Assembly: GCA_016169945.1 (NCBI GenBank)
Contig: JADLSH010000365.1
Span: 248,001-312,000 of the forward strand
Origin: Trachythela sp. YZ-2020
Taxonomy: Eukaryota; Cnidaria; Anthozoa; Malacalcyonacea; Clavulariidae
Direction of reading: 5' to 3'
DNA: 64,000 nucleotides
Shown here: piece by piece, positions 22,415 to 33,834 of the stretch
Layout of the letters: every line of letters begins with the position of its first letter
Numbering within the stretch: position 1 is the stretch's first letter
Notes under the pieces: model-generated
The model's database searches: none
Told to the model about the DNA's origin: nothing
The model's input: the letters and a program-made list of their open reading frames with translations, nothing else
Program-made: the position numbers and the translations under genes

Positions 22415-23400
22415 CTAACATTGATATGGACGTTCTCCGCTATGTATTCTTTCGTGTCTCTTCAAGTGATGTTGCTGATTAAACCTCTCCTCACAATGTT
22501 GACATTGATATGGGCGTTCTCCACTATGTATTCTTGCGTGTCTCTTCAAGTTACTTTGCTGACTAAACGTCTTCTCACAATGCTGACATTGATATGGACC
22601 GCGTTCTCCACTATGTATTCTTGCGTGTCTCTTCAAGCTACTTTGCGTATTAAACGTCTTCTCACAATGTTGACATTGATATGGTTGTTCTCCACTATGT
22701 ATTCTTTCGTGTGTCTTGCAGTTACTTTGAGTATTAAACGTCTTCTCACAATGTTGACATTGATATGGACGTTCTCCACTATGTATTCTTTCGTGTGTCT
22801 TCAAGCTACTTTGCTGATTAAACGTCTTCTCACAATGTTGACATTGATATGGACGTTCTCCACTATGTATTCTTTCGTGTGTCTTCAAGCTACTTTGCTG
22901 ATTAAACGTCTTCTCACAATGTTGACATTGATATGGACGTTCTCCACTATGTATTCTTTCGTGTGTCTTCAAGTTACTTTGATGATTAAACGTCTTCTCA
23001 CAATGTTGACATTGATATGGACGTTCTCCACTATGTATTCTTTCGTGTGTCTTCAAGTTACTTTGATGATTAAACGTCTTCTCACAATGTTGACATTGAT
23101 ATGGACGTTCTCCACTATGTATTCTTTCGTGTCTTGTCAAATTGTGTCGCTTTGTAAACATCTTACCACAATATTGACATTGTTTAACTTTCACACTGAT
23201 ATTCACACGGCTTGAAGATTTCGGATTCCCACAATCCTTCTTGTGTACATTAAGGTAATCCTCACTGCTGTACTTTCTCCCGCAACGAGAACACTCCCAG
23301 GATTCGTAAGATACCAACATTGGACATCTTTTCAAATGAGCTTCCAGGTAATTCATATAAGTATACATTCGTCCACAATGTATGCAGGTGTGACCACCCT
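22415..23400 (-). CDS. PRDM9: PRDM9-like gene A, zinc-finger exon
   Basis: This is the last coding exon on -, after the acceptor TTTTTCTGTAG; it ends in TAG at 22415. It encodes two non-array fingers (CIHCGRMYTYMNYLEAHLKRC, C2HC-like, and CSRCGRKYSSEDYLNVHKKDC), a short linker, then nine tandem C2H2 fingers from CQYCGKMFTKRHNLTRH onward. The protein stops a few residues into a tenth (YQC). Fingers 2-9 have a nearly constant frame (YQCQHCEKTFN..., HERIHSGERP) and differ mainly at helix positions -1, 3 and 6 (H/N/T, Q/S/T, T/S/R, Q/H/R and so on). This is the pattern known for PRDM9 DNA-binding arrays. One linker has an extra Gly (GERGP). The frame joins the exon at 24660 (1 base + 2 bases). 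The protein would bind DNA and direct histone H3 methylation in the nucleus, by analogy with vertebrate PRDM9. Confidence 0.9.
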
Positions 23401-23621
23401 CTACAGAAAAAGAGACATGCAGTTGTAAGTTCTATGTATGGGTTTGCAACTTTGCATCGCAATTAATAGAACTGTCTTTTGTATGAACACCAAGATTATT
23501 TCTTTGTAGCAGTGAATTCGATCGGTTAGCCCGGATTACTCATTAAAAATAGCATTAAAATAGGTATATATAGTATGGTTTTGCATTGCATGATAATAAT
23601 AAATGTTGAGAATAAATGCTC

Positions 23622-23935
23622 AAGTGGAAGCACGGGTGGCAGATGCGGTTAGCGCGCTGTCTCTTACCTCTGAGTTAAGCTGGCTATACAGCAGGTCGAG
23701 GGCATGGATTTACTCAGGTTGGGTAACGTCTGTGCGCTTGGTAACCTCATGTAAGTTGAGATGGGTTGGTTCTCTCCTGTGCTTCGAGGGTTTTTCTCCG
23801 GGTACTCCGGTTTTCCTCCCTCGGCACTAACCACTAACTAACCCTCGGAAACTTTGTCAATTGGGTTGCAAAACCTGTTAAGGCTTTCCGTCCACCTCAG
23901 AGTGGTAAACATATTAAACTAATTTAAACTAATTA
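23622..23935 (+). mobile_element. tRNA-derived SINE in the PRDM9-like intron
   Basis: The head has GGTGGCAGATGCGGTTAGCG (A-box region) and GGTCGAGGGCATGG (B-box-like). The body has TTTTTCTCCGGGTACTCCGG, shared with the SINE of block B, and ends in an A-rich tail. It lies antisense to the host gene, in the intron between the finger exon and the SET/linker exon. Confidence 0.6.
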
Positions 23936-24659
23936 AAAAAAACTAAAAAGTGCCAAAATGCCAATATACAACCTTTGTATCATTGAACGTTCGGTCTCTG
24001 GGTGGGCGAGAAAGGTACGAGATTGAGTGCAAAAATTTATGAAAAATAACCAACGCATTTAACTTAGTGCCATGCAACAAAAAATGAGATGATTCAGTAT
24101 CAAAGAATGTGAGACATTGAAAAAGTCACCCAAAGCTAGGATTTGAGCATTGCATTGAAATTTTTCATGCCATATAGTCGACTTCGGCACAAAATGTTTT
24201 TTCCATGCATATAGAAGATTGTTGCATATAGGACAATTTGCATATACGCGGAATAAAACGACGAATTTTCTAAGATTTCGTTTTGGATAGAGCAAAACAA
24301 CAAATTTTCTAATAATTTCATTTTGGATAGAGTAAAATTTTGTAAAAATTTCGTTTGGGATACCCGAAATCTTTGCATGTACGCGACTTTTGCATATAAG
24401 CGACTTTTGCATATAAGCGACGACAACTGTAATTCTCCATTGAAACCACCGGATGTATCATCAATCTTTTACAGGGCGTGTTCCCTTCCTTTTTGCATTC
24501 AATCGTCATATACACTTCTCCAAAAACCAAAAAGTTGGGAAAGTCACTTAGGCGATATTTTGATACCTCAAGTTCAATCTATCCATGCATAATATAAAAA
24601 TGGCTAAAAATTCATTCACAATTGCCGTTTTCGATAAAAATACATATACTTTAACGTAC

Positions 24660-25179
24660 CCTTTTCAACTGTCTCAACCTGTTCTTCGTTAACCTGATCC
24701 AGAATCGGTATACCATGTTGTTCATCTCCATTTTTGTCATCATTATTTTGATTCAGAATCGGTATACCTGTATATTCTTCTCCAGCTTTGTCATGTTGAT
24801 TCAGGGTCGGTATACCAAGTTGTTTTCCATCTTCGTTAACCTGTTCCACAATCGGAAAACCAAGTTCTTCTCTATCTTCATTGTCGTAAATTTCATTCAG
24901 ATTCGGTATACAAAGTTGTTCTTCATCGTCGTCTTCGTTAACCTGTTCCGGCAGAATCGGTATACCAAGGTACTCTCCATACTCATCACCGTACCAAACC
25001 AACAACTCAGCACCTGCTTCTATCTGTTTGTAGACCCGATAGAACACATCTCCCTGGTACTGATATGCCAGAAGGTTTTGTTCGTTCTCGCATCGCGCGC
25101 TGTTTATAAACCCGATCCAGTTACTCTGGGACGGATCTTTACCATCGATTACATGCGTAGTTTTTCCGCTTTTGACGAT
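24660..25179 (-). CDS. PRDM9: PRDM9-like gene A, SET second half and acidic linker exon
   Basis: It begins after the acceptor GGTTTCTCTTTCAG with codon ATC (phase 0) and ends at AAAAGG|GTACGT. It encodes the second half of the PR/SET domain: THVIDGKDPSQSNWIGFINS, ENEQNLLAYQYQGDVFYRVY and AGAELLVWYGDEYGEYLGI. These closely match PRDM9 of vertebrates (NWMRYVNCAR, EEQNLVAFQY, ELLVWYGDEYG). The tyrosines in FYRVY and WYGDEY, needed for methyl transfer in PRDM9, are present. The Cys of the usual NCAR is Ser here (NSAR). After the SET domain comes an acidic linker of about 110 residues made of degenerate units around GIPILNQ...NEDG. Such a repeat is not known to me from other PRDM9 proteins. Confidence 0.9.
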
Positions 25180-25719
25180 CTGAAAGAGAAACCAGTGGTT
25201 TAACGATTTGGAAAAAATAAAAAAAATCTCTCCAATACATATTTGAAAATCATCATGAAATGCCGAAGGCATAGAATTATACCAAAGAAACAGGGATGTT
25301 CGCGTGGAAGCTGAATAAAAGCGGCTCTCTAATGAGATTTGGAGAAGAAACGATATGTAGAATGTTTGTATAATTGTAGATATGTAGAATGTTTGTATAG
25401 AATACTGGATTTAGTATCTATTGTGTTAAAAATGAAACCGCGGAAGCAGTCAGCCATTGCTAAGGGAGGGCCACTAGTTTATCAGCCTTGACTATAAAAA
25501 GTTTACCCTCTTTAAGTACAGTTGATTGAATTCAATTGAAGGGACCAACTAACAACAGTTCTAGCGTCTAATGTTAGAAATGTATGCGTGAGATGCTTTA
25601 TACGTTAAAATTATGTAGTAATCTGGTGTTGTAAGAATTCGAAGACGTTTTAAAAAAGAAATAGAGACAATTTTCCTGTATATTTGGCCCCTTACTAATG
25701 GCGGATTTCTATTGTCTGG

Positions 25720-28700
25720 CAATGTTTAACTGGCTTCATTTTCTGCACCAGTGAACAATAGGTTGCGCTATCTGTCTACTTTATTAGATCAGTGAGAATG
25801 TATAATTGGCTTCATTTTCTGCACCAGTGAACAATGGATTGCGCTATCCAGTCTACTTTATTAGATCAGTGAGCAATGTATAATTGGCCTTATTTTCTGC
25901 ACCAGTGAACAATAGGTTGCACTATCCAGTCTACTTTATTAGATCAGTGAGCAATGTTTAACTGGCTTCATTTTCTGCACCAGTGAACAATAGGTTGCGC
26001 TATCCAGTCTACTTTATTAGATCAGTGAGCAATGTATAATTGGCTTCATTTTCTGCACCAGTGAACAATTGGTTGCGCTATCCAGTCTACTTTATTAGAT
26101 CAGTGAGCAATGTATAATTGGCCTTATTTTCTGCACCAGTGAACAATAGGTTGCACTATCCAGTCTACTTTATTAGATCAGTGAGCAATGTATAATTGGC
26201 TTCATTTTCTGCACCAGTGAACAATTGGTTGCGCTATCCAGTCTACTTTATTAGAGCAGTGAGCAATGTATAATTGGCTTCATTTTCTGCACCAGTGAAC
26301 AATGGATTGCGCTATCCAGTCTACTTTATTAGATCAGTGAGCAATGTTTAACTGGCTTCATTTTCTGCATCAATGAACAATAGGTTGCGCTATCTGTCTA
26401 CTTTATTAGATCAATGAGCAATGTATAATTGGCCTTATTTTCTGCACCAGTGAACAATAGGTTGCGCTATCTGTCTACTTTATTAGATCAGTGAGCAATG
26501 TATAATTGGCTTCATTTTCTGCATCAGTGAACAATGGATTGCGCTATCCAGTCTACTTTATTAGATCAGTGAGCAATGTATAATTGGCCTTATTTTCTGC
26601 ACCAGTGAACAATAGGTTGCGCTATCTGTCTACTTTATTAGATCAGTGAGCAATGTATAATTGGCTTCATTTTCTGCATCAATGAACAATAGGTTGCGCT
26701 ATCCAGTCTACTTTATTAGAGCAGTGAGCAATGTATAATTGGCTTCATTTTCTGCACCAGTGAACAATGGATTGCGCTATCCAGTCTACTTTATTAGATC
26801 AGTGAGCAATGTATAATTGGCCTTATTTTCTGCACCAGTGAACAATAGGTTGCACTATCCAGTCTACTTTATTAGATCAGTGAGCAATGTTTAACTGGCT
26901 TCATTTTCTGCACCAGTGAACAATAGGTTGCGCTATCCAGTCTACTTTATTAGATCAGTGAGCAATGTATAATTGGCTTCATTTTCTGCACCAGTGAACA
27001 ATAGGTTGCACTATCCAGTCTACTTTATTAGATCAGTGAGCAATGTTTAACTGACTTCATTTTCTGCACCAGTGAACAATAGGTTGCGCTATCTGTCTAC
27101 TTTATTAGATCAGTGAGCAATGTATAATTGGCTTCATTTTCTGCACCAGTGAACAATGGATTGCGCTATCCAGTCTACTTTATTAGATCAGTGAGCAATG
27201 TATAATTGGCCTTATTTTCTGCACCAGTGAACAATAGGTTGCACTATCCAGTCTACTTTATTAGATCAGTGAGCAATGTTTAACTGGCTTCATTTTCTGC
27301 ACCAGTGAACAATAGGTTGCGCTATCCAGTCTACTTTATTAGATCAGTGAGCAATGTATAATTGGCTTCATTTTCTGCACCAGTGAACAATTGGTTGCGC
27401 TATCCAGTCTACTTTATTAGATCAGTGAGCAATGTATAATTGGCCTTATTTTCTGCACCAGTGAACAATAGGTTGCACTATCCAGTCTACTTTATTAGAT
27501 CAGTGAGCAATGTATAATTGGCTTCATTTTCTGCACCAGTGAACAATTGGTTGCGCTATCCAGTCTACTTTATTAGAGCAGTGAGCAATGTATAATTGGC
27601 TTCATTTTCTGCACCAGTGAACAATGGATTGCGCTATCCAGTCTACTTTATTAGATCAGTGAGCAATGTTTAACTGGCTTCATTTTCTGCATCAATGAAC
27701 AATAGGTTGCGCTATCTGTCTACTTTATTAGATCAATGAGCAATGTATAATTGGCCTTATTTTCTGCACCAGTGAACAATAGGTTGCGCTATCTGTCTAC
27801 TTTATTAGATCAGTGAGCAATGTATAATTGGCTTCATTTTCTGCATCAGTGAACAATGGATTGCGCTATCCAGTCTACTTTATTAGATCAGTGAGCAAAT
27901 GTATAATTGGCCTTATTTTCTGCACCAGTGAACAATAGGTTGCGCTATCTGTCTACTTTATTAGATCAGTGAGCAATGTATAATTGGCTTCATTTTCTGC
28001 ATCAATGAACAATAGGTTGCGCTATCCAGTCTACTTTATTAGAGCAGTGAGCAATGTATAATTGGCTTCATTTTCTGCACCAGTGAACAATGGATTGCGC
28101 TATCCAGTCTACTTTATTAGATCAGTGAGCAATGTATAATTGGCCTTATTTTCTGCACCAGTGAACAATAGGTTGCACTATCCAGTCTACTTTATTAGAT
28201 CAGTGAGCAATGTTTAACTGGCTTCATTTTCTGCACCAGTGAACAATAGGTTGCGCTATCCAGTCTACTTTATTAGATCAGTGAGCAATGTATAATTGGC
28301 TTCATTTTCTGCACCAGTGAACAATAGGTTGCACTATCCAGTCTACTTTATTAGATCAGTGAGCAATGTTTAACTGGCTTCATTTTCTGCACCAGTGAAC
28401 AATAGGTTGCGCTATCCAGTCTACTTTATTAGATCAGTGAGCAATGTATAATTGGCTTCATTTTCTGCACCAGTGAACAATTGGTTGCGCTATCCAGTCT
28501 ACTTTATTAGATCAGTGAGCAATGTTTAACTAACTTTATTTTCTGCATCAGTGAACAATAGGTTGCGCTATCCAGTCTACTTTATTAGATCAGTGAGCAA
28601 TGTATAACTGGCTTCATTTTCTGCACCAGTGAACAATTGGTTGCACTATCCAGTCTACTTTATTAGATCAGTGAGCAATGTATAACTGGCTTCATTTTCT

Positions 28701-29764
28701 GCACCAGTGAACAATTGGTTGCACTATCCAGTCTACTTTATTAGATCAGTGAGCAATGTATAATTGGCCTTATTTTCTGCACCAGTGAACAATAGGTTGC
28801 ACTATCCAGTCTACTTTATTAGATCAGTGAGCAATGTATAACTGGCTTCATTTTCTGCACCAGTGAACAATTGGTTGCACTATCCAGTCTACTTTATTAG
28901 ATCAGTGAGCAATGTATAACTGGCTTCATTTTCTGCATCAGTGAACAATAGGTTGCACTATCCAGTCTACTTTATTAGATCAGTGAGCAATGTATAACTG
29001 GCTTCATTTTCTGCATCAGTGAACAATAGTTTGCACTATCCAGTCTACTTTATTAGATCAGTGAGCAATGTATAACTGGCTTCATTTTCTGCATCAGTGA
29101 ACAATTGGTTGCACTATCCAGTCTACTTTATTAGATCAGTGAGCAATGTATAACTGGCTTCATTTTCTGCATCAGTGAACAATAGGTTGCACTATCCAGT
29201 CTACTTTATTAGATCAGTGAGCAATGTATAACTGGCTTCATTTTCTGCACCAGTGAACAATAGGTTGCACTATCCAGTCTACTTTATTAGATCAGTGAGC
29301 AATGTATAACTGGCTTCATTTTCTGCATCAGTGAACAATTGGTTGCACTATCCAGTCTACTTTATTAGATCAGTGAGCAATGTTTAACTGGCTTCATTTT
29401 CTGCACCAGTGAACAATGGATTGCGCTATCCAGTCTACTTTATTAGATCAGTGAGCAATGTATAACTGGCTTCATTTTCTGCACCAGTGAACAATAGGTT
29501 GCACTATCCAGTCTACTTTATTAGATCAGTGAGCAATGTATAACTGGCTTCATTTTCTGCATCAGTGAACAATTGGTTGCACTATCCAGTCTACTTTATT
29601 AGATCAGTGAGCAATGTATAACTGGCTTCATTTTCTGCATCAGTGAACAATAGGTTGCACTATCCAGTCTACTTTATTAGATCAGTGAGCAATGTATAAC
29701 TGGCTTCATTTTCTGCATCAGTGAACAATTGGTTGCACTATCCAGTCTACTTTTCAGATCAGTG
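25720..29764. repeat. 78-bp minisatellite array, about 52 units
   Basis: The unit reads TTTATTAGATCAGTGAGCAA, TGTATAACTGGCTTCATTTT, CTGCATCAGTGAACAATAGG, TTGCACTATCCAGTCTAC (78 bp; some units 77). Variant bases mark unit types (GTTTAAC/GTATAAT, GGCTTCAT/GGCCTTAT, CACCAG/CATCAG, AGAGCAG). About 25720-27040 and 27040-28360 share the same order of unit types, a higher-order repeat of about 1.32 kb or 17 units. The right end (28500-29750) is a more uniform TATAACTGG subtype. The array lies in the 8.4-kb intron of PRDM9-like gene A and is absent from the matching intron of copy B. Confidence 0.95.
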
Positions 29765-29814
29765 ATACAAACATACTTCAATCTGTTATTGCAGCAAATA
29801 AGGGTATAATGCTA

Positions 29815-30065
29815 GATAGTAAAAAACCCTGGCTGGAGCTGGTCACGTGTCTCTCCAAGGGGGTGAGGGAAAAGTGTCATATTACATACTTTCACTTGAA
29901 AAGTTTAAATGAAAATTACAATGAGTGAGCGTTGTACTGGAGTTTTGCGAATAATTCAAGATACTGGCTAAAATTTGTTCCTTTTTGAGTTTAAAGAACA
30001 ATTGTCTAAATCATCAGACAATTCAAAAACCAAGCAAGTCTGGTTTGAAGGTTTTGTTACTGCTC
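29815..30065 (+). repeat. Partial third copy of block-B sequence
   Basis: CCCTGGCTGGAGCTGGTCAC through CAAGCAAGTCTGGTTTGAAG matches 12505-12790 and 48200-48465 with moderate divergence. This part of block B is therefore a dispersed repeat older than the tandem duplication. Confidence 0.75.
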
Positions 30066-30652
30066 TCTAGCAGTTTCCATGTTTCATAATTATCAAAAGT
30101 TCTGGCCTTTCATTTGTAATTTTGTCTTTTATAATATGCCAATGCCCAATGGAATTATTGTTTAGAAACATATAGTCTATATAGAGTATAGACGTTTTTC
30201 GTGTTTGTTGAAGGTTAAACGTTTTTGCAAAAGCAACTGTAATTTGAAGACAGTCGGTAGCATAGAACTGTATTGAATATTATTATAGACGTTTAATTAA
30301 TAAACAAACATGGAGAGTGTGTTTGGACACGGGCAAACAGATCGACTAGAGCTTAAATGTCAACCTTAAAATTGTTGTTATGTTCGCTTATGCCTTATAT
30401 ATTAAAAATAAATCAATGTCGTTGAAGTCCTATTGATTCTCATTTAGATATATCGGATCAATTGAAGTATACAGCCCCCAATAAATTAGCGCTGCATTGA
30501 AATGCCTCGAGCGTTTTTTTTTAATAAATCCCGTTTTATTTATCCAGGATAATTAGTTATAATTTTAGTTGATGTATTGGACTTTCCTAGCACTTTAAAG
30601 AATGAGGGAGTTCTACACAACGCCAAGTCAAGGGGGTCGTAACTTTAATATA
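30066..30652. other. Intron of PRDM9-like gene A, unremarkable part
   Basis: AT-rich sequence without exon-like or repeat structure that I can support. Confidence 0.5.
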
Positions 30653-31273
30653 CAGTAGAACCCCGCTAACTCGAACTCGCTTAACTCAAACTCCCCGCTA
30701 ACTCTAACTAAATCCGATTTCCCCTGGATTTGAACCAATTTGTACAGTAATTTACTCCGGTTAACTCGAACTCCTCGCTAACTCGATCAAATTCATTTTC
30801 CCTCGTTCAAATTTACCCAGTTAACTCGAACTCTATTTTCGAGACGTGGATCGGCAAACCTCAAAATGTCAGAACATGGCACATTGACAAGTCGGAAGCT
30901 TAGATTTCTATTCAGACAACAACAATTTAATCGGTATATAATATATACAAACATAATTCAAGTGCATAAAGAGATAAAAGGTTCAACAAGTTGCGTTTTA
31001 GTTTCATTGTTTATCTTCTTTTTTAACTATTAGCCGAGTAAACTTCGCGCAAACACTGTGATAGGTACTGTTTAACTTAGGTAACAGTAGTACAAACTTT
31101 GTAAGTTCTTTAAAGTGCACCGTAATATTGGCTCACAATTGTAATGAACAATAAAACGACTATATCTTATTAATTATTAACATAATAAACGAAATCCAAC
31201 ACCGACCCCGTTAACTCGAACAATTTTTCGCTTCCCTTGAGAGTTCGAGTTAGCAGTTAGCGGGGTTCTACTG
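30653..31273. mobile_element. Pogo/Tigger-like MITE with TA duplication
   Basis: The ends CAGTAGAACCCCGCTAACTC and GTTAGCGGGGTTCTACTG are inverted, flanked by TA on both sides. CTAACTCGAACTC words repeat in the left part. The end sequence is of the CAGTRGAACCCC type typical of pogo-group Tc1/mariner elements. No transposase is encoded. It lies in the PRDM9-like gene A intron. Confidence 0.85.
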
Positions 31274-33556
31274 TATCTTACATTGGCTGAGCCTTACGTA
31301 CAAAATTATGTTATCACTTAGTCATAATAGTTCGATTGAGTTAGTTAATGCCTTCATGCTGTATATCCGACCTTTATTTGTCACATATAAAGTATGTCCT
31401 ACAAGATACTATATACCTTATTCTTCACTTGGCTCACACTAGAAATATGCGAGAGGAGATAAAGTTTAGACAAAGTTTACAAAAATATTTATATATAGTT
31501 GAACTTTGCAGTGAGTTCAATTGCAATAGCAACTATTATATATATAAAAAATATGACCTGGCTATATTAGTATATATATTTATATGACTTTGTCTTTGCC
31601 ATCTCTATCCTAACAAAATATTCGCATTTTCCTATAGGCATTTTAAAGTCTTAGTCTCTAGTGATGATAGTTGGACACTTGATGTACATTTAAATGTATA
31701 TCACAATAAATCACATGTTTGTCCGAGGACACAACAGTACATTAAATGTACTGATTGAAAGGGACACTTTCTTCCCCTATCCAGCAGCAGTCTGAAGAAA
31801 GTCCTTTTCACCTGGTATTAGGTTTTGAGTGGCTTAGGTTTTGAGTGGTCATTTCCTGCATTTTCAGGGTGAAATTCTTGCAAAAAGTTGTACAGTTTTT
31901 CCTCATTTCCTTTTTAGGGTCACTTTCTTCCCCAAACCCCTGACTTCCCCTCCCCCCCACCGAGGCGGGAGCAAATGGTAATTATATACACCCCTGAATG
32001 ACAATGAAATTGGCGCACAAAGCACATCACTCTTTTCTTTTGTCACACAATCGATACCTCCCCAAGGCGTTAGTAAACCTTTGCTAACCAGGGTAATAGA
32101 GAGAGTTATACTTTGATATATACTTGAGTTTTGCGAAAGTTGATGCGGGACGTTTTAGTTTGATAAACTGGTCGGCGTAGCCATATTGTTTACAAAAACA
32201 AACAACACGGATATTTTGAAAATTAGAGCATCTCGGCGCTATCTCGAGTTTCAGGATAGATTTTCACAGTGAACATAGCCTTCATCGGCAGAATGGTTTT
32301 TGTTGCAGGAAATTTTGAGTGAAAACAATATACCTATTTCAAGATCCAACCTGGAGCAGTTGCGAAAAAAACTGTACGCCATCCGACAAGAAAGGAACCT
32401 GTGATTCCAGTGAGGCGCTCTGACCTCTGAGCTATACTGTAGATTTAACGTTTTATGAAAATGCTGATTTCAGATCAATCGTGTGTAGTACAATCTGCCA
32501 AAACTATGAAAGGGGTCTACCCCAAAATTGAAACAATATTTAACAGAAAGGTCTGACGGCTGAGGCTTCCCATCATCACACGCTTGCAAGGAAATGTCAA
32601 TGATGTGACGTAAGTAAGAAATATATGTTGTAAAATTTCACAAGGCATTAGCAGGAGCAATAATTGTACAATTCCCTTTCGCTTTTCCTTGTTCGTTGAA
32701 ACACATCAAAAATACACGAATCGTTTTAAAATATATCAAATTTAGAGATGAATTTGCAAAATACGTTATTGTTTATCAAACAAGAAAAGTAGTTTTGACT
32801 GAGAACAGCCTGTCAGGCATTTATAAATGACATATTTTGAACAAACTCTTGACGTTTACTGGGGGTTAATATGGGGGTAAGTTGTCAAAATGGACGAGTG
32901 TATTCTACAGTTTAACTAGTCCATTAGGCATTAGGAAGGGAGCACTAGCGCTAGCTCGCATCTTCCAACTTGGTAGCTTCATCTCATGATCTTTCAAGAT
33001 CATATAAACGAATGCCAGCTAGCCTGCGTGCCGTCCCGGAGCTCGTGAGGTTATAGTTTCATACGTGTCCAGTGGACACTAAATGGGCAAATCCAAGACA
33101 AAAACATTGACTGGATTTGACGGTTAGGGTTCAGTGTTATGGAAGGGCCAGGACTAAGTCAATGTTATCAATTTTCTTTCATTTGAATATTTAGAACCTA
33201 CTCCACGTTAACCTCCGCGAAACGAGGTATTACAATCTGCGCAGCAATGACGAAAAGCTTGCCCGCGAAAGAAATGCAAGAAGTGAAACTATTTAGAAGA
33301 TTAATGCACGGTTATTACTTCGAAAAACACTTGTCTTCTTTGAATATGCAGTCTTCCATATGCCCGCAGAAAGCTTTTTGTCGTTCCCTTATCTCGAGAA
33401 AATCCTTTATGTCGTCCGGCAAGGTTTGGAACCTCACGCTGGCTAACGCAAAGAATCCAAGAGGAACATAGAACAATAGAATACCGCTATGGAAAGTACA
33501 CAAGACACAACATAGACTCACAAGAGAGCCAAAAAAGTCAAACCGTAGAAACGTAC
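31274..33556. other. Intron of PRDM9-like gene A, 5' part
   Basis: No exon seen. The part from about 32570 to 33556 is diverged but alignable to 61445-62700 in copy B (for example TTTCACAAGGCATTAG / TTTCACAAGGCATTGG, and AATGTTATCAATT near 33163 and 62420). This shows the intron was duplicated with the exons. The ORF at 33247-33471 is not conserved as a frame. Confidence 0.5.
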
Positions 33557-33834
33557 CTCCCACATATACGACGTGTCCATGTCATCTATATGCTTGAACT
33601 CAACTTGGACTCCCGCATAAGGTCCAAAACGTGTGTTAACATTTATCTTAACTTTTGTAAACACTCCACGTCCGGCATTTGGGATGGCTGATCGTCTCAC
33701 CACCAAGTTTTGCGGAAGTGTCTTCTGTGCATACTTGTTTCCACACCTTGTTGCTGGGATAGTATCATTAGCAATTTTTAAGACGTGTTTGCCACATTGG
33801 GGACCATGTATATATTTGTGACATTGATCACAAT
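33557..33834 (-). CDS. PRDM9: PRDM9-like gene A, zinc-knuckle and SET first-half exon
   Basis: It follows the acceptor TTTTTTTAACAG (two bases enter the frame) and ends TATATGTGGGAG|GTACGT in phase 0, which joins the ATC at 25179. It encodes CDQCHKYIHGPQCGKHVL (the PRDM9 zinc-knuckle region before SET), then LVVRRSAIPNAGRGVFTKVK, NTRFGPYAGVQVE and DMDTSYMWE. These match the PR/SET start of PRDM9 (IPQAGLGVW, HFGPYEGRI, GYSWLI). The junction reads SYMWE-IVKSGKTTHVIDGKD, so the SET domain is continuous and without a stop. Exons for KRAB and SSXRD were not found upstream within the window. The start is therefore unknown, and the gene may be 5'-truncated by the duplication boundary at about 34918. 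Confidence 0.9.

Noticed and set aside
22412..23215. 267-residue ORF on + with MLTLIWTFSTMYSF repeats
   Set aside because: It is the antisense reading of the tandem C2H2 finger exon on -.
25720..29764. CRISPR-like array
   Set aside because: Units are 78 bp, fully tandem with no unique spacers, in an animal intron. It is a minisatellite.
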